42,097 nucleotides of DNA from Candidatus Rokuibacteriota bacterium (GCA_003221615.1 QHSQ01000152.1:1-42097), one strand, 5' to 3'; shown: positions 1 through 9,115, numbered from the stretch's first letter. The notes: generated by a model not told the origin, from the letters alone. A program made the numbers and translations.

Positions 1-2
1 AC

Positions 3-686
3 CGCCTGATCGACGCCGACTCCTGGTTCGAGATCAAGCGGCTGTTCGCGCAAGAGATCATCGTCGGCTTCGCGCGCCTCGGCGGACGCCCGGTCGGTAT
101 CGTGGCCAACCAGCCGAAGGTCAAGGGCGGCGTGCTGATGGTCGACTCGTCCGACAAGGCGGCGCGCTTCATCTGGCTCTGCAATGCGTTCAACATTCCG
201 TTGATCTATCTGGCCGACATCGCGGGCTTCATGGTCGGCACGAAGGTCGAGCAGCAGGGGATCATCCGCCACGGCGCCAAGATGGTCTTCGCGACCGCGC
301 AGGCGACCGTGCCGAAGATCTCGGTGATCGTGCGCAAGTGCTACGGCGCCGGCCTCTACGCGATGTGCGGCCCGGCCTTCGAGCCCGACGCGGCGATCTC
401 GCTGCCGCAGGGGCAGATCGCGATCATGGGGCCGGAGCCGGCCGTGAACGCCGTCTACTACAACAAGATCATGGAGCTGCCCGAGAGCGAGCGCGCGGCG
501 TGGATCAAGCAGAAGCGCGACGAGTATGCGCAAGACGTCGACACGTACAAGCTCGCGTCCGAGATGCTGATCGATGACATCGTGCCGGGGAGCGCGCTCC
601 GCGACGAGCTGATCAAGCGGCTCGCCTACGCAGAGACGAAGGCTCACGAGTTCCCGGCGCGCCGGAACGGCGTCTACCCGGTCTGA
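3..686 (+). CDS. Acyl-CoA carboxylase, carboxyltransferase subunit, C-terminal part (5' end outside window)
   Basis: The reading frame is open from base 3, so the gene starts upstream of the window; the GTG at 102 lies inside the conserved GRPVGIVANQP stretch and is not a start. The visible 227 residues correspond to the C-terminal half of a biotin-dependent carboxyltransferase of the PccB/MccB type, which moves carboxylate from carboxybiotin to an acyl-CoA in the cytoplasm. The ADIAGFMVGTKVEQQGIIRHGAK segment (oxyanion-hole region), the KCYGAGLYAMCGPAFEPD segment and the MGPEPAVNAVY segment all match this family in order. The substrate (acetyl-, propionyl-, methylcrotonyl- or geranyl-CoA) cannot be told from this half. 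Its partner biotin carboxylase should lie upstream. Confidence 0.9.
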   Translation, partial: RLIDADSWFEIKRLFAQEIIVGFARLGGRPVGIVANQPKVKGGVLMVDSSDKAARFIWLCNAFNIPLIYLADIAGFMVGTKVEQQGIIRHGAKMVFATAQATVPKISVIVRKCYGAGLYAMCGPAFEPDAAISLPQGQIAIMGPEPAVNAVYYNKIMELPESERAAWIKQKRDEYAQDVDTYKLASEMLIDDIVPGSALRDELIKRLAYAETKAHEFPARRNGVYPV

Positions 687-790
687 GTCGCGGCGGCTTC
701 GGCCGTCTCCCGCCCACTTCCGCGGCGCGCCCGCCGTCCGGATGCACTATTTCGTGCCGAGTTCGGGAATCCCCATGCTAGGAATCAAAT

Positions 791-1408
791 GTGCAAAAAG
801 TGAAACGGCCGTCGGCACGGCGTCGTGAGCACCTCACGACCCGGTTGGCGGCGGCTCACTGTCAGGTCTCGATTCCCACGCTTCGACGCTGGATCCGGGC
901 GGGAGAGCTCGGCGCTCACCTGACACCCGGCGGTCATCGCCGCATCGACCTCGACGAGTTCCAGCGCTTCCTGCGCGCGCAGGGCCGCCCGGCATATCCC
1001 GTCGGCCCCGAGCCGGGGACGCGAGTGCTGCTCGTGGACGACGAGCCGCTCGTCGTCCAGATGCTCCACGATTTGCTGATCGACGGACCGTTCGCGATCG
1101 AGGCGGCGACCGACGGCTACGAGGCGCTCGTCAAGGTCGGGACGTTCCGCCCCGCGCTGATCATCCTCGACGTGGTGCTGGCCGGCCTCGACGGGATCGA
1201 GGCGTGTCGGTGTCTGCGCCGCATGCCGGAGACGCGCGACGTGCGGATTCTCGGTGTGACCGGGCATCCCTCCATGGTCCCGGTGCTGCTCGGGGCCGGA
1301 GCGGATGCGTGCGTGACCAAGCCACTGGACCTGGACGTGGTGTGCCGAGAGATTACGCGATTGACGCGCACCACCGTTCCCCACTCCCTCACGGGACGAG
1401 AGGGCTGA
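791..1408 (+). CDS. HTH (MerR/excisionase-like) protein with C-terminal receiver domain
   Basis: The 205-residue protein joins an N-terminal winged-helix DNA-binding segment of the excisionase/BldC/MerR kind (residues about 15-62, with HCQVSIPTLRRWIRAGEL and TPGGHRRI) to a C-terminal response-regulator receiver (about 77-195). The receiver keeps the acidic pair D83-D84, the phospho-acceptor D127 in LIILDVVLAG, T157 and K177. Most response regulators have the receiver first, so the order is reversed. The GTG start at 791 has AGGAA at 780-784 six bases upstream. The next gene, a hybrid kinase, begins 8 bases after the stop and is the obvious phospho-donor. A close paralogue lies at 13032-13619. 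The role as a phosphorylation-controlled transcription factor is inferred. Confidence 0.85.
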   Translation: MQKVKRPSARRREHLTTRLAAAHCQVSIPTLRRWIRAGELGAHLTPGGHRRIDLDEFQRFLRAQGRPAYPVGPEPGTRVLLVDDEPLVVQMLHDLLIDGPFAIEAATDGYEALVKVGTFRPALIILDVVLAGLDGIEACRCLRRMPETRDVRILGVTGHPSMVPVLLGAGADACVTKPLDLDVVCREITRLTRTTVPHSLTGREG

Positions 1409-1416
1409 AAGAGGCC

Positions 1417-4200
1417 ATGGACTCTATCCGTGTGCTGTATGTCGAAGGCGATCCCACCGATCAAGAGCTGACCCACCGTCATCTCGTCCGTCACGCACCC
1501 CATATCAAGCTGACCGTCGTCGGGACCGTCGCCGACGCGGTCGAGCGCGTCACGATCGGCGACATGGACGTGATGCTCGCGGACTATCGCCTCCCGGACG
1601 GTACCGGCCTCGATCTGCTCGACGCGGTCAAGTCGAGGGGCCTCGAGGTGCCGGTGGTGCTCGTCACCGGCTCGGGCGACGCCGACCTCACGGTGCGGCT
1701 GCTCAAAGCCGGGGCCACCGACTATCTGGTGAAGCGCCAGGACTACCTGGCCACCTTGCCGGTCGTGCTCGAGAGCGCGTTCCGCTGGTTCCGTGCGGCG
1801 AGCGAGCGCCGGCGCGCGCCGACGCGTGTCCTCTACGCCGAGCACCATCCCGAGGACATGGCGCTCACTCTGCGGGCCTTCGAGGAACACGACCGCCGCG
1901 CGCGCGTCGAGACGGCCACGCTCGCGCGCGAAGCGCTCACCAAGCTGAAGACCGTCCACTACGACGTGCTGCTGCTGGACAACCGGATGCCGGATCTGTC
2001 GGGGATCGAGGTGCTCAAGGAGCTTCAGGCCCAAGGCATCCGTATTCCGGTCGTGATGGTCACCGGTGAGGGCGACGAGGACTCGGCCGTCCAGGCCTTC
2101 AAGCTCGGCGTCGCGGATTATCTGATCAAGCGCGACGGCTACCTGGCCAAGCTGCCGTCGACGATCGAGAACGTCCTGGCGCAGCGCCGTCTGGCCGACG
2201 AGAAGGACGGCCTCACGGTGCTCAACGATCTGGCGAAGTCGCTGATCACCACGAAGGATCTCGACGAGGTCCTGCGTCGCGTCGTGAACGCCGCGCGCGA
2301 GCTCATCAGGGCCGAGGCGAGCGTGCTGTGGCTCTTCGAGGCCGGCGTGCTGTGGCCGGTCGCCTGGGAGGGGATCGAGGACCGTGCGGCCGAGCCGCTC
2401 CGCTTCCAGGTCACGCCGAGCCTCGCCGAGCGGCTCGCGATCGAGCGCAAGATCTCCCTGAGCCGTCTGCTCGCGCAGACGGGCGGGCCCGACCCGACGG
2501 CGGTCCTGGGAACCTCAGGACAGACCCTGGCCGCATCGTTCGTCGGGCCCGAGGGCCTCGTGGCCGTGCTGGCGGTCGGCAGCGTGCGGCCGCGCGAGTT
2601 CACCGCCATCGAGGAGCGCCTCTTGCTCGCGCTGGCCGATCACGCCGCGGTCGCCGTCGAGAACGCGCGGCTCTATCGTCGCCTGCGGCTCGAGCTCGAG
2701 GCGCGCGAGCGGCTCACCGCGATCCTGGAGGCGACGACCGATCTGGTCGCGATCGCGGATCTGTCGGGACGCCTGCTCTATCTCAATGCCGCGGGCCAGG
2801 CTCTGCTGGGACTCTCGGCGGAGGACGCGCTCGGACACCCCATCGCCGGCCTGGCGCCAGAACGGCTGCGGCCCGTCGTCCACGACGAGATCTGGCCGGC
2901 GCTGATCCGCAACAGCCTGTGGACGGGCGAGGCGGTGCTGCTCGCGCGCGACGGGCGCGAGGTCCCCGTCTCGGTCGTCGCCGTCGCCCATCGCGGGGCC
3001 GACGGATCCGTCGAGTTCCTGTCCGCGATCGTGCGGGACATGACCGAGCGCAAGCGGATCGATGCCGAGCTCCGGCGTCAGCGCGAGGCCCTCTATCAGA
3101 CCGAGAAGCTCGCGACGATGGGCACGGTCCTCGCCGGGGTGGCTCACGAGCTGAACAATCCGCTGACGGCCGTGACGGGGTACGCGAACTTGCTGCGTCA
3201 GGAGCTGGCCGGCACGCCCTCGGCCACGCGTGCGGAGGCCATCGCCCACGCCGCCGATCGCTGCGCGTCGATCGTCCGCAACTTCCTGGCGCTGGCGCGA
3301 CGCCATCCGCCCGAGCGCCAGCTCGTGCGCCTGAACGATATCGCGCGCGACGCGGCGGAGCTGCTGGCGTATCACCTGCGCGTCGACCGCATCGAGGTCG
3401 CGCTCGATCTGGTGGATGGCCTCCCCGTGCTGTGGGCGGACCCGCATCAGCTCCACCAGGTCGTGGTCAATCTCGTGACCAACGCCCGCGACGAATTGCG
3501 CAAGGCGCCGGCGCCGCGAGTGCTCACCTTGCGTACGCGGGCCGACGCGGTCCGCGGGCGCGTCTCGCTCGACGTCGAGGACACCGGCCCGGGCATCTCG
3601 GCCGAGATCCGTGATCGGATCTTCGAGCCGTTCTTCACGACGAAGCCGGTCGGGCAGGGGACCGGCCTCGGCCTCTCGCTCTGTCACGGGATCGTCGAAA
3701 GTCACGGCGGCACGCTGTCCCTCGTGAGCGAGCCGGGGCACGGCGCGATCTTTCGCGTGGAGCTGCCCGTCGTCGCGCCCCCGTCGACTCCGGGCAAGCG
3801 CGTGGCGGACGCGCCCGCGGTGGTCAAGGGCAAGCGCATCCTGGTGGTGGATGACGAGCGGCTCGTGCTCCAGCTGCTCGGCGAGATGCTCGGCGCCGAC
3901 CATCACACGGTGGACACGGTCGCCGACGGGACGCAGGCGCTCGAGCAGCTCCGAAGGACGTCCTACGATCTGATCCTGAGCGACGTGCGAATGCCGTACC
4001 TCGACGGGCCCGGACTCTACCGCGCGCTGGAGCGCCGCCTTCCGGACCTGTGCCGGCGCTTCGTGCTCATGACCGGCGACGTCTTGAGCGCGGAGATCCA
4101 GACGTTCCTCGAGCAGACGGGCGTGCCGGGCCTGAGCAAACCGTTCGATCGCAGCGAGGTGCGCCGGGTGATCCAGCTCGTCGCCGGCGGCGCGCGCTAG
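1417..4200 (+). CDS. Hybrid sensor histidine kinase, REC-REC-GAF-PAS-HisKA-HATPase-REC
   Basis: The protein has 927 residues from the ATG at 1417. Upstream in-frame sequence overlaps the previous gene and is not part of it. Domains in order are: receiver 1 (1-120, D56 in the ADYRLPDG motif), receiver 2 (about 128-255, D188 in LLLDNRMPD), GAF (about 268-425), PAS (about 430-550), HisKA with phospho-accepting H577 in [11 protein letters not shown], HATPase_c (about 670-785, with DTGPGIS and GTGLGLSL), and a C-terminal receiver (about 808-925, D856 in [13 protein letters not shown]). There is no signal peptide or membrane segment, so it is a cytoplasmic sensor with ligand sensing probably in GAF/PAS. 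The two N-terminal receivers are alike (both have a YLxKRxxYLAxLP stretch), pointing to a tandem duplication. It probably signals to the HTH-receiver protein just upstream. Confidence 0.92.
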   Translation: MDSIRVLYVEGDPTDQELTHRHLVRHAPHIKLTVVGTVADAVERVTIGDMDVMLADYRLPDGTGLDLLDAVKSRGLEVPVVLVTGSGDADLTVRLLKAGATDYLVKRQDYLATLPVVLESAFRWFRAASERRRAPTRVLYAEHHPEDMALTLRAFEEHDRRARVETATLAREALTKLKTVHYDVLLLDNRMPDLSGIEVLKELQAQGIRIPVVMVTGEGDEDSAVQAFKLGVADYLIKRDGYLAKLPSTIENVLAQRRLADEKDGLTVLNDLAKSLITTKDLDEVLRRVVNAARELIRAEASVLWLFEAGVLWPVAWEGIEDRAAEPLRFQVTPSLAERLAIERKISLSRLLAQTGGPDPTAVLGTSGQTLAASFVGPEGLVAVLAVGSVRPREFTAIEERLLLALADHAAVAVENARLYRRLRLELEARERLTAILEATTDLVAIADLSGRLLYLNAAGQALLGLSAEDALGHPIAGLAPERLRPVVHDEIWPALIRNSLWTGEAVLLARDGREVPVSVVAVAHRGADGSVEFLSAIVRDMTERKRIDAELRRQREALYQTEKLATMGTVLAGVAHELNNPLTAVTGYANLLRQELAGTPSATRAEAIAHAADRCASIVRNFLALARRHPPERQLVRLNDIARDAAELLAYHLRVDRIEVALDLVDGLPVLWADPHQLHQVVVNLVTNARDELRKAPAPRVLTLRTRADAVRGRVSLDVEDTGPGISAEIRDRIFEPFFTTKPVGQGTGLGLSLCHGIVESHGGTLSLVSEPGHGAIFRVELPVVAPPSTPGKRVADAPAVVKGKRILVVDDERLVLQLLGEMLGADHHTVDTVADGTQALEQLRRTSYDLILSDVRMPYLDGPGLYRALERRLPDLCRRFVLMTGDVLSAEIQTFLEQTGVPGLSKPFDRSEVRRVIQLVAGGAR

Positions 4201-4218
4201 ACCTCGGCCGCCGCCGGG

Positions 4219-5961
4219 CTAGCCGCCGAAGCGGCGGCGCGTCGTGGCGAGGGTGTCGGCGATCGGCTGCGGCAGCCGCGGGCCGAACTGCTTGTAGAAC
4301 TCGTCGAGCTCGCCCAGGGCCTGGAGCCACTCCCCGGCGTCGCAGCGAAGCGCTTCGCGGAGCCGAGCCGGCGTAACGTCGAGCCCGCCGGTGTCGATCG
4401 CGCCCGCCGACGGCACCCAGCCGATCGGTGTTTCGTCCGCTCCGCCCGTGCCGCGGATGCGCTCGACCATCCACTTGAGCACGCGCACGTTCTCGCCGTA
4501 GCCCGGCCAGAGGAAACGCCCCTCGGCGTCGCGGCGGAACCAGTTCACGCGGAAGATCTTGGGCGGTGTGGACACGCGCGGCCCGGTCGCGAGCCAGTGG
4601 GCGAAATAGTCGGCCATGTTGTAGCCGCAGAACGGGATCATCGCCATCGGGTCGCGGCGCACCACGCCGACCTTCCCGGTGATCGCCGCCGTCGTCTCGG
4701 TGCTCATGGCCGAGCCCAGGAACACACCGTGCGACCAGTCGAACGCCTCGAACACGAGCGGGATCACGCCGGTGCGGCGCGAGCCGAAGATGACGCCGGA
4801 GATCGGCACGCCCTGCGGCTCTTCCCAGTTCGGCGCGATCGACGGACACTGCTGAGCGAGCACCGTGAAGCGAGAGTTCGGGTGAGCCGCCGCGCCGGCA
4901 CCCGGCTGCCACGGCCGTCCCTGCCAATCGGTGAGGCCGGCCGGCGCGGTCGGCGTCAGCCCCTCCCACCACGGCTCCTGCGACGGCGTCAGCGCGACGT
5001 TGGTGAAGATCGTGTTCGAGCGCACCATCGCGGTCGCGTTCGGGTTCGTCTTGGGGCTCGTGTTGGGCGCGACGCCGAAGAACCCGCGCTCGGGGTTGAC
5101 GGCGCGGAGCTGGCCGTTCGCGTCCACCCACATCCACGCGATGTCGTCGCCGACCGTCCACACGCGCCAGCCCGGAAGCTGCGAGACCGCCATCGCGAGA
5201 TTCGTCTTGCCCGAAGCGCTCGGCATCGCGCCCGCCAGGTACGTGACGCGCCCCTCGGGATCCTCGACGCCGATGATCAGCATGTGCTCGGCGAGCCAGC
5301 CCTCTTGGCGGGCCTGCCAGGACGCGATGCGTAGGGCGTGGCACTTCTTGCCGAGGAGCGCGTTGCCGCCGTAGCCGGATCCCACGCTCCAGATCAGGTT
5401 CTCCTCGGGGAAGTGCAGGATCAGGCGCCGCTCGGGCGAGAGGTCGCCCATCGAGTGCAAGCCGGCGATGAAATCGTCGTCCCGCCGCATGTGCTGGATC
5501 GCCACCTGGCCCACGCGCGTCATCAGGTGCATGCTCGCGACGACGTAGGCGCTATCGGTGACCATCAGGCCGACCCGGCTCATCGGCGAGCCCGCCGGCC
5601 CCATGAGGTAGGGGATCACGTACATCGTGCGGCCGCGCATGCTCCCGCGGAACAAGGCGCCGGCGGTCGACTTGGCCTCGATCGGCGCGATCCAGTTGTT
5701 GGTGGGGCCGGCCGAGTCCTTTTCGCGCGTACAGATGAAGGTGAGCTGCTCGGTGCGCGCGACGTCCGACGGATGGCTCCGGTGCAGGTAGCAGTTCGGG
5801 TATGTCTTCGGGTTCAACGGCAGGAGCGTGCCGTCTTGCAGCATGGCTTCGATCAGGCCGTCGTACTCGGCCTTGGCGCCGTCGCACCAGACCACCCGCG
5901 AAGGCTGCGTCATGCCGGCGGCCGCGGAAACCCACTTCTGGGCGACGCTGGTCACGCTCAT
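4219..5961 (-). CDS. pckG: Phosphoenolpyruvate carboxykinase (GTP)
   Basis: The 580-residue protein is a GTP-type PEPCK, which interconverts oxaloacetate plus GTP with PEP, CO2 and GDP. Recognisable parts are the N-terminal VVWCDG motif, SMRGRTMYVIPYLMGP in the substrate-binding region, GKKCHALRIAS, the P-loop AMPSASGKTNLAM (residues 245-257), the metal-binding VGDDIAWM (270-277) and FFGVAPNTS. In nearly all GTP-PEPCKs I know, the P-loop reads PSACGKTN with a reactive cysteine; here the equivalent residue is S250. Length is slightly below the usual 590-620. The start at 5961 lacks a clear Shine-Dalgarno site; M17 is an alternative. It converges on the hybrid kinase gene with 18 bases between stops, and a 7-bp GC hairpin (4222-4238) lies at its 3' end. 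Confidence 0.95.
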   Translation of the reverse strand: MSVTSVAQKWVSAAAGMTQPSRVVWCDGAKAEYDGLIEAMLQDGTLLPLNPKTYPNCYLHRSHPSDVARTEQLTFICTREKDSAGPTNNWIAPIEAKSTAGALFRGSMRGRTMYVIPYLMGPAGSPMSRVGLMVTDSAYVVASMHLMTRVGQVAIQHMRRDDDFIAGLHSMGDLSPERRLILHFPEENLIWSVGSGYGGNALLGKKCHALRIASWQARQEGWLAEHMLIIGVEDPEGRVTYLAGAMPSASGKTNLAMAVSQLPGWRVWTVGDDIAWMWVDANGQLRAVNPERGFFGVAPNTSPKTNPNATAMVRSNTIFTNVALTPSQEPWWEGLTPTAPAGLTDWQGRPWQPGAGAAAHPNSRFTVLAQQCPSIAPNWEEPQGVPISGVIFGSRRTGVIPLVFEAFDWSHGVFLGSAMSTETTAAITGKVGVVRRDPMAMIPFCGYNMADYFAHWLATGPRVSTPPKIFRVNWFRRDAEGRFLWPGYGENVRVLKWMVERIRGTGGADETPIGWVPSAGAIDTGGLDVTPARLREALRCDAGEWLQALGELDEFYKQFGPRLPQPIADTLATTRRRFGG

Positions 5962-6026
5962 GAGGGACTTAAATTGTCGCCTCTCGCCGCAGGGGGCGTC
6001 AAGCGGAACGTGCTAGCATTCGCGGC

Positions 6027-6770
6027 GTGACGGGCCTCGTCGTGGCCGCGCGCTATCTGACGATCGTTCCCCTCCCTGGACCGGCGCGGACGAGCTCCGA
6101 CGCCCTGGGGCGCGCTGCGCCCTGGTTTCCGGTAATCGGCCTCGGAATCGGCGGGATCCTGGTCGTCACCGAGCGCGTGACCGAGCTCTTGTTTCCTTTG
6201 CTCCTCGCCGGCTTGCTCACGGTCACCGCATGGAAGCTCCTGACCGGCGGCCTGCACCTCGACGGGCTGGCCGATTGCCTCGACGGGCTGGGTGGACGCG
6301 ACGCCGAGCACCGGCTGGCCATCATGCGTGACAGCCGGATCGGCGCGTTCGGCGCGCTCGGCCTCATCCTGCTGCTACTCCTTGAGATCGCGGCCGTCAC
6401 CGAGCTGCCGCCTGGTGTCCGCGCTCAGGCGCTGCTCGTCGTCCCGGTGGTCGCGCGCGCCACGTCACCCCTGCTGGCGCGCCTGTTTGCCCCGGCGAAG
6501 TCCGAAGGGCACGGCGCCGCGTTCGGCGCGGGCGTGGGCGCCCTGGCGGCCCCGATCGCGCTGTCGATCGCCCTCGTCGTCGCCATCGTGGCGCTTCGCG
6601 TGCTCGGTCTCGTCGTCGTGGCGGTCTCGATCGCGAGCGCGCTGGTCGTCACTCGGTTCTTCGCGGCGGGAGTCGCCGGTATCACGGGCGACGTGCTCGG
6701 GGCCGCGATCGAGATCGCCGAGCTCGCCGGTCTCCTCACCGTGTCGGCATGGTCGCATCTGGGGCGTTGA
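6027..6770 (+). CDS. cobS: Adenosylcobinamide-GDP ribazoletransferase (cobalamin synthase)
   Basis: This 247-residue integral membrane protein joins alpha-ribazole (phosphate) to AdoCbi-GDP, the last condensation of cobalamin assembly, at the inner membrane. The family signature GGLHLDGLADCLDGL (residues about 74-88) and MRDSRIGAFG follow the N-terminal RYLTIVPLPGP. Several hydrophobic helices fill the C-terminal half. The GTG start at 6027 has no Shine-Dalgarno site, but a TGC-TAGCAT extended -10 element ends 7 bases upstream, so the transcript may be leaderless. The start of cobC overlaps the end of this gene. It is the first of two corrinoid loci in the window and shows no riboswitch of its own. 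Confidence 0.93.
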   Translation: MTGLVVAARYLTIVPLPGPARTSSDALGRAAPWFPVIGLGIGGILVVTERVTELLFPLLLAGLLTVTAWKLLTGGLHLDGLADCLDGLGGRDAEHRLAIMRDSRIGAFGALGLILLLLLEIAAVTELPPGVRAQALLVVPVVARATSPLLARLFAPAKSEGHGAAFGAGVGALAAPIALSIALVVAIVALRVLGLVVVAVSIASALVVTRFFAAGVAGITGDVLGAAIEIAELAGLLTVSAWSHLGR

Positions 6771-7363
6771 TCTATCTCTTCCGCCACGGCGAGGTCGTCC
6801 TCGCCGAGACGCGACGATTCATCGGACATCTCGACGTGCCGCTGTCGCCGCTGGGTGAGCGTCAGAGCGCCGCTCAAGCCGCCCGCCTCGCGTCCGTGAA
6901 GCTCGGCGCCCTGTTCACCAGCGATCTGACCCGCGCCCGGCGGACCGGCGAGATCATCGGCGGGCCCCATGGGCTCAGGCCGACGGTCGTGCCCGAGCTG
7001 CGCGAGATGGCGATGGGGCGCTGGGAGGGGCTGACGGCCGCGCAGATCCAGCGCACCGAGCCGGAGAAGTTCGCCGAGTGGATGTCGAACGTCGGCGAGT
7101 TCCCGTTCCCCGACGGCGAAAGCGTCCCGGATCTCGAGGCCCGCGCGTGGCCGGCCTTCGAATCGATCGTCGACGCCCATGCCGGGCAGGCGATCGCGAT
7201 CGTCGCGCACGGGGGCACGAACCGCGCGCTGATCTGCCGGACGCTCGGACTTTCGGCTCGTCGCCTGCTTGCGGTCGGGCAGGACTACGGTGCCCTCACG
7301 ATCCTCGAGCGGGTCGGGGCGAGGTGGCGCCTGCTTCGCCTCAACGAGCGTCCGATGGCGTAG
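6749..7363 (+). CDS. cobC: Histidine phosphatase, probable alpha-ribazole phosphatase
   Basis: The 204-residue protein belongs to the phosphoglycerate-mutase-like histidine phosphatases. The catalytic LFRHGE motif places the phospho-histidine at H13, and the second histidine lies in IVAHGGTNRALI. Residues between (TSDLTRARRTGEII, ELREMAMGRWEGL) match the CobC branch. It would remove the phosphate from alpha-ribazole-5'-phosphate or from cobalamin-5'-phosphate. The ATG at 6749 overlaps cobS by 22 bases; a TTG at 6769 just before the catalytic motif is an alternative start. The overlap with cobS supports the cobalamin role over a generic phosphatase. Confidence 0.85.
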   Translation: MVASGALIYLFRHGEVVLAETRRFIGHLDVPLSPLGERQSAAQAARLASVKLGALFTSDLTRARRTGEIIGGPHGLRPTVVPELREMAMGRWEGLTAAQIQRTEPEKFAEWMSNVGEFPFPDGESVPDLEARAWPAFESIVDAHAGQAIAIVAHGGTNRALICRTLGLSARRLLAVGQDYGALTILERVGARWRLLRLNERPMA

Positions 7364-7401
7364 ACCCGGTGTATAAAGGACGCGACGACAGGGGAGATCA
7401 C

Positions 7402-9018
7402 ATGCCACCACATCGAAACGCCTACCGACCGAGCGTCATGGGGACTCGCGGCGTCGTCACCTCCGCTCACCCGCTCGCCTCGATGGCCGGGATCCAGATG
7501 CTGCTGGCCGGCGGCAATGCCGTCGATGCTGCAGTGGCCGTCGGCGCGACTCTGAACGTGGTGGAGCCGTTCATGTCGAGCGCCGGCGGGATCGGCCTCA
7601 TGCTGATCTCGCGCGGGCGCGAGCGCCACGTGCTCGACTTCATCGGTCGATCGCCCGCCGCCTCGGATCCTGCCGCCTGCACGGACGATGAGCTGGTCGG
7701 CGGCCCCAAGTCGTGCGCGACTCCGGGCAATCTCGGGGGCTGGCTCGCCGCGCTCGAACGCTTCGGCTCGATGGACCGCGCGCGGGTGCTGGCGCCGGCG
7801 ATCTCGCTCGCCGAGAACGGCGTGCCGCTCACGTTCAAGAATGTCGAGTTCTTCGAGGCGGCGCGTGAGACGCTCGCCCGCTCTCCTGAGGCGCAGCGCC
7901 TCTATCTGGGCAACGGGGGACCGCGCCCGGGTCGGATCGTGACCTACAAGGAGCTCGCGTCGACGTTCCGCCAGGTGGCGGAGGGCGGCCCGGAAGTCTT
8001 CTACCGCGGACCAATCGCGCGCGCGGTCGCCCGTGCGGTGCGCGAGGCCGGCGGGTGGCTCGGTGAAGAGGACCTGGCCGCGTTCGCGCCCGAATGGCGA
8101 GAGCCGGCCACGATCACCTATCGAGACCGCCAGGTGTTCTCGATGCCGCCGCCGTTCTCCGCGTTCCAGATGCTCGAGACCCTCAATATCCTCGAGGGCT
8201 ACGACCTCAAGGGCTTCCGCCACAACTCCGTCGACTATCTCCATCATCTGATCGAGGCCGTGAAGCTCGGCTCCGCCGACCGGCTCGCCTATGCCTACGG
8301 CGACGTGGTCCCGATCGGCGGACTCCTGTCGAAGAAGTACGCGGCCTCCCAGCGTGCGCGGATCGACGGCAAGCGCGCGGCGGTGAGCGAAGGCGAGCGT
8401 CACAACCCGGAGAAGCTCCACGGGCAGATCGCGGAGGGCCATCCCGCGAGCTTCATGAACGAGCACACCACCCATTTCGCCTGCGCCGACGGCGCCGGGA
8501 ACGTGGTCTCCGTCACCCAGACCCTGGGCATGCCGTTCGGCTCCGGCTTTGCCGTCCCGGGGACCGGGCTCGTTCTCAACAACATCCTCAAGTGGATGGA
8601 TCGCGATCCCGGCTCACCGAACGTTCTGCGGCCCGGGCGAAAGGCGGGGACGATGATGTCGCCGACCCACGCTTTCCGGGACGGGGTCTTCCACGTCTCG
8701 GTCGGCACGCCGGGCTCGTACGGGATTCTCCACACCACGCCCCAGATGCTCCTCAACGTGCTCGAGTTCGGGATGAACATCCAGGAAGCGATCGAGGCGC
8801 CGCGCGTGCGGGTCTATCGCGATCGGCTCGTTGACGCGGAGTCGCGCATCTCGCCGGAAACTCGCGCCGGGCTCGTCGAGCGCGGGCACGATGTCCATGC
8901 GATCGACGACTGGTCGTGGATCGTCGGCGGGGGCCAGGGCATCGTGCGCGATCCCGAGTCCGGGGTGCTCATGGCCGGTGCCGACCCACGCCGCGACGGG
9001 TACGCGCTGGCGATCTAG
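7402..9018 (+). CDS. Gamma-glutamyltransferase-family Ntn hydrolase
   Basis: The protein has 538 residues from the ATG at 7402, with GGGGAG (7391-7396) five bases upstream and a TATAAA box at 7372-7377; longer in-frame starts run back into cobC. The N-terminal GVVTSAHPLASxAG and GGNAVDAAVA motifs and the internal EHTTHFACAD motif identify the family. T356 is the expected self-cleavage site and nucleophile. The E. coli enzyme binds the gamma-glutamyl carboxylate with Arg in DFREMAP; here the region reads DFIGRSPAAS, and the oxyanion GSPGG reads GTPGS. There is no signal peptide, although many true GGTs are periplasmic. It may therefore be a related amidase or acylase rather than a glutathione hydrolase. 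Confidence 0.82.
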   Translation: MPPHRNAYRPSVMGTRGVVTSAHPLASMAGIQMLLAGGNAVDAAVAVGATLNVVEPFMSSAGGIGLMLISRGRERHVLDFIGRSPAASDPAACTDDELVGGPKSCATPGNLGGWLAALERFGSMDRARVLAPAISLAENGVPLTFKNVEFFEAARETLARSPEAQRLYLGNGGPRPGRIVTYKELASTFRQVAEGGPEVFYRGPIARAVARAVREAGGWLGEEDLAAFAPEWREPATITYRDRQVFSMPPPFSAFQMLETLNILEGYDLKGFRHNSVDYLHHLIEAVKLGSADRLAYAYGDVVPIGGLLSKKYAASQRARIDGKRAAVSEGERHNPEKLHGQIAEGHPASFMNEHTTHFACADGAGNVVSVTQTLGMPFGSGFAVPGTGLVLNNILKWMDRDPGSPNVLRPGRKAGTMMSPTHAFRDGVFHVSVGTPGSYGILHTTPQMLLNVLEFGMNIQEAIEAPRVRVYRDRLVDAESRISPETRAGLVERGHDVHAIDDWSWIVGGGQGIVRDPESGVLMAGADPRRDGYALAI

Positions 9019-9059
9019 CCCCAGGAGCGAGTAGGTAATTCCCTCGCACCGAGTTGTTC

Positions 9060-9115
9060 TTGACCGGTAGACCTTACCGGACGCGATTATAACTGTACGA
9101 TGTAAAAGAAAATAT
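9060..9115 (+). promoter_or_regulatory. AT-rich promoter region with a 6-bp inverted repeat
   Basis: The intergenic gap before the secreted protein at 9182 holds CCGGTA-GACCT-TACCGG (9064-9069 and 9075-9080), a perfect inverted repeat with a 5-base centre. A TTGACC (9060-9065) overlaps its left arm, and a TATAAC (9088-9093) follows, inside an AT-rich block that stands out in this GC-rich DNA. The -35/-10 spacing is 22 bases, longer than ideal, so the exact promoter is uncertain. The inverted repeat lies where a repressor could act. Confidence 0.35.

Noticed and set aside
2515..3906. Long open frame on the minus strand across the hybrid kinase
   Set aside because: It is a shadow of a high-GC gene; the plus-strand frame has every kinase motif and the minus frame has none.
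4200..4240. GCCGCCG-AAG-CGGCGGC hairpin as a terminator between the hybrid kinase and pckG
   Set aside because: It lies inside the last codons of pckG, has a 3-base loop and no T-tract; noted in the gene entry only.
7078..7401. Longer in-frame start for the gamma-glutamyltransferase-like gene
   Set aside because: The extension lies inside cobC and has no GGT similarity; the ATG at 7402 has its own ribosome-binding site and -10 box.
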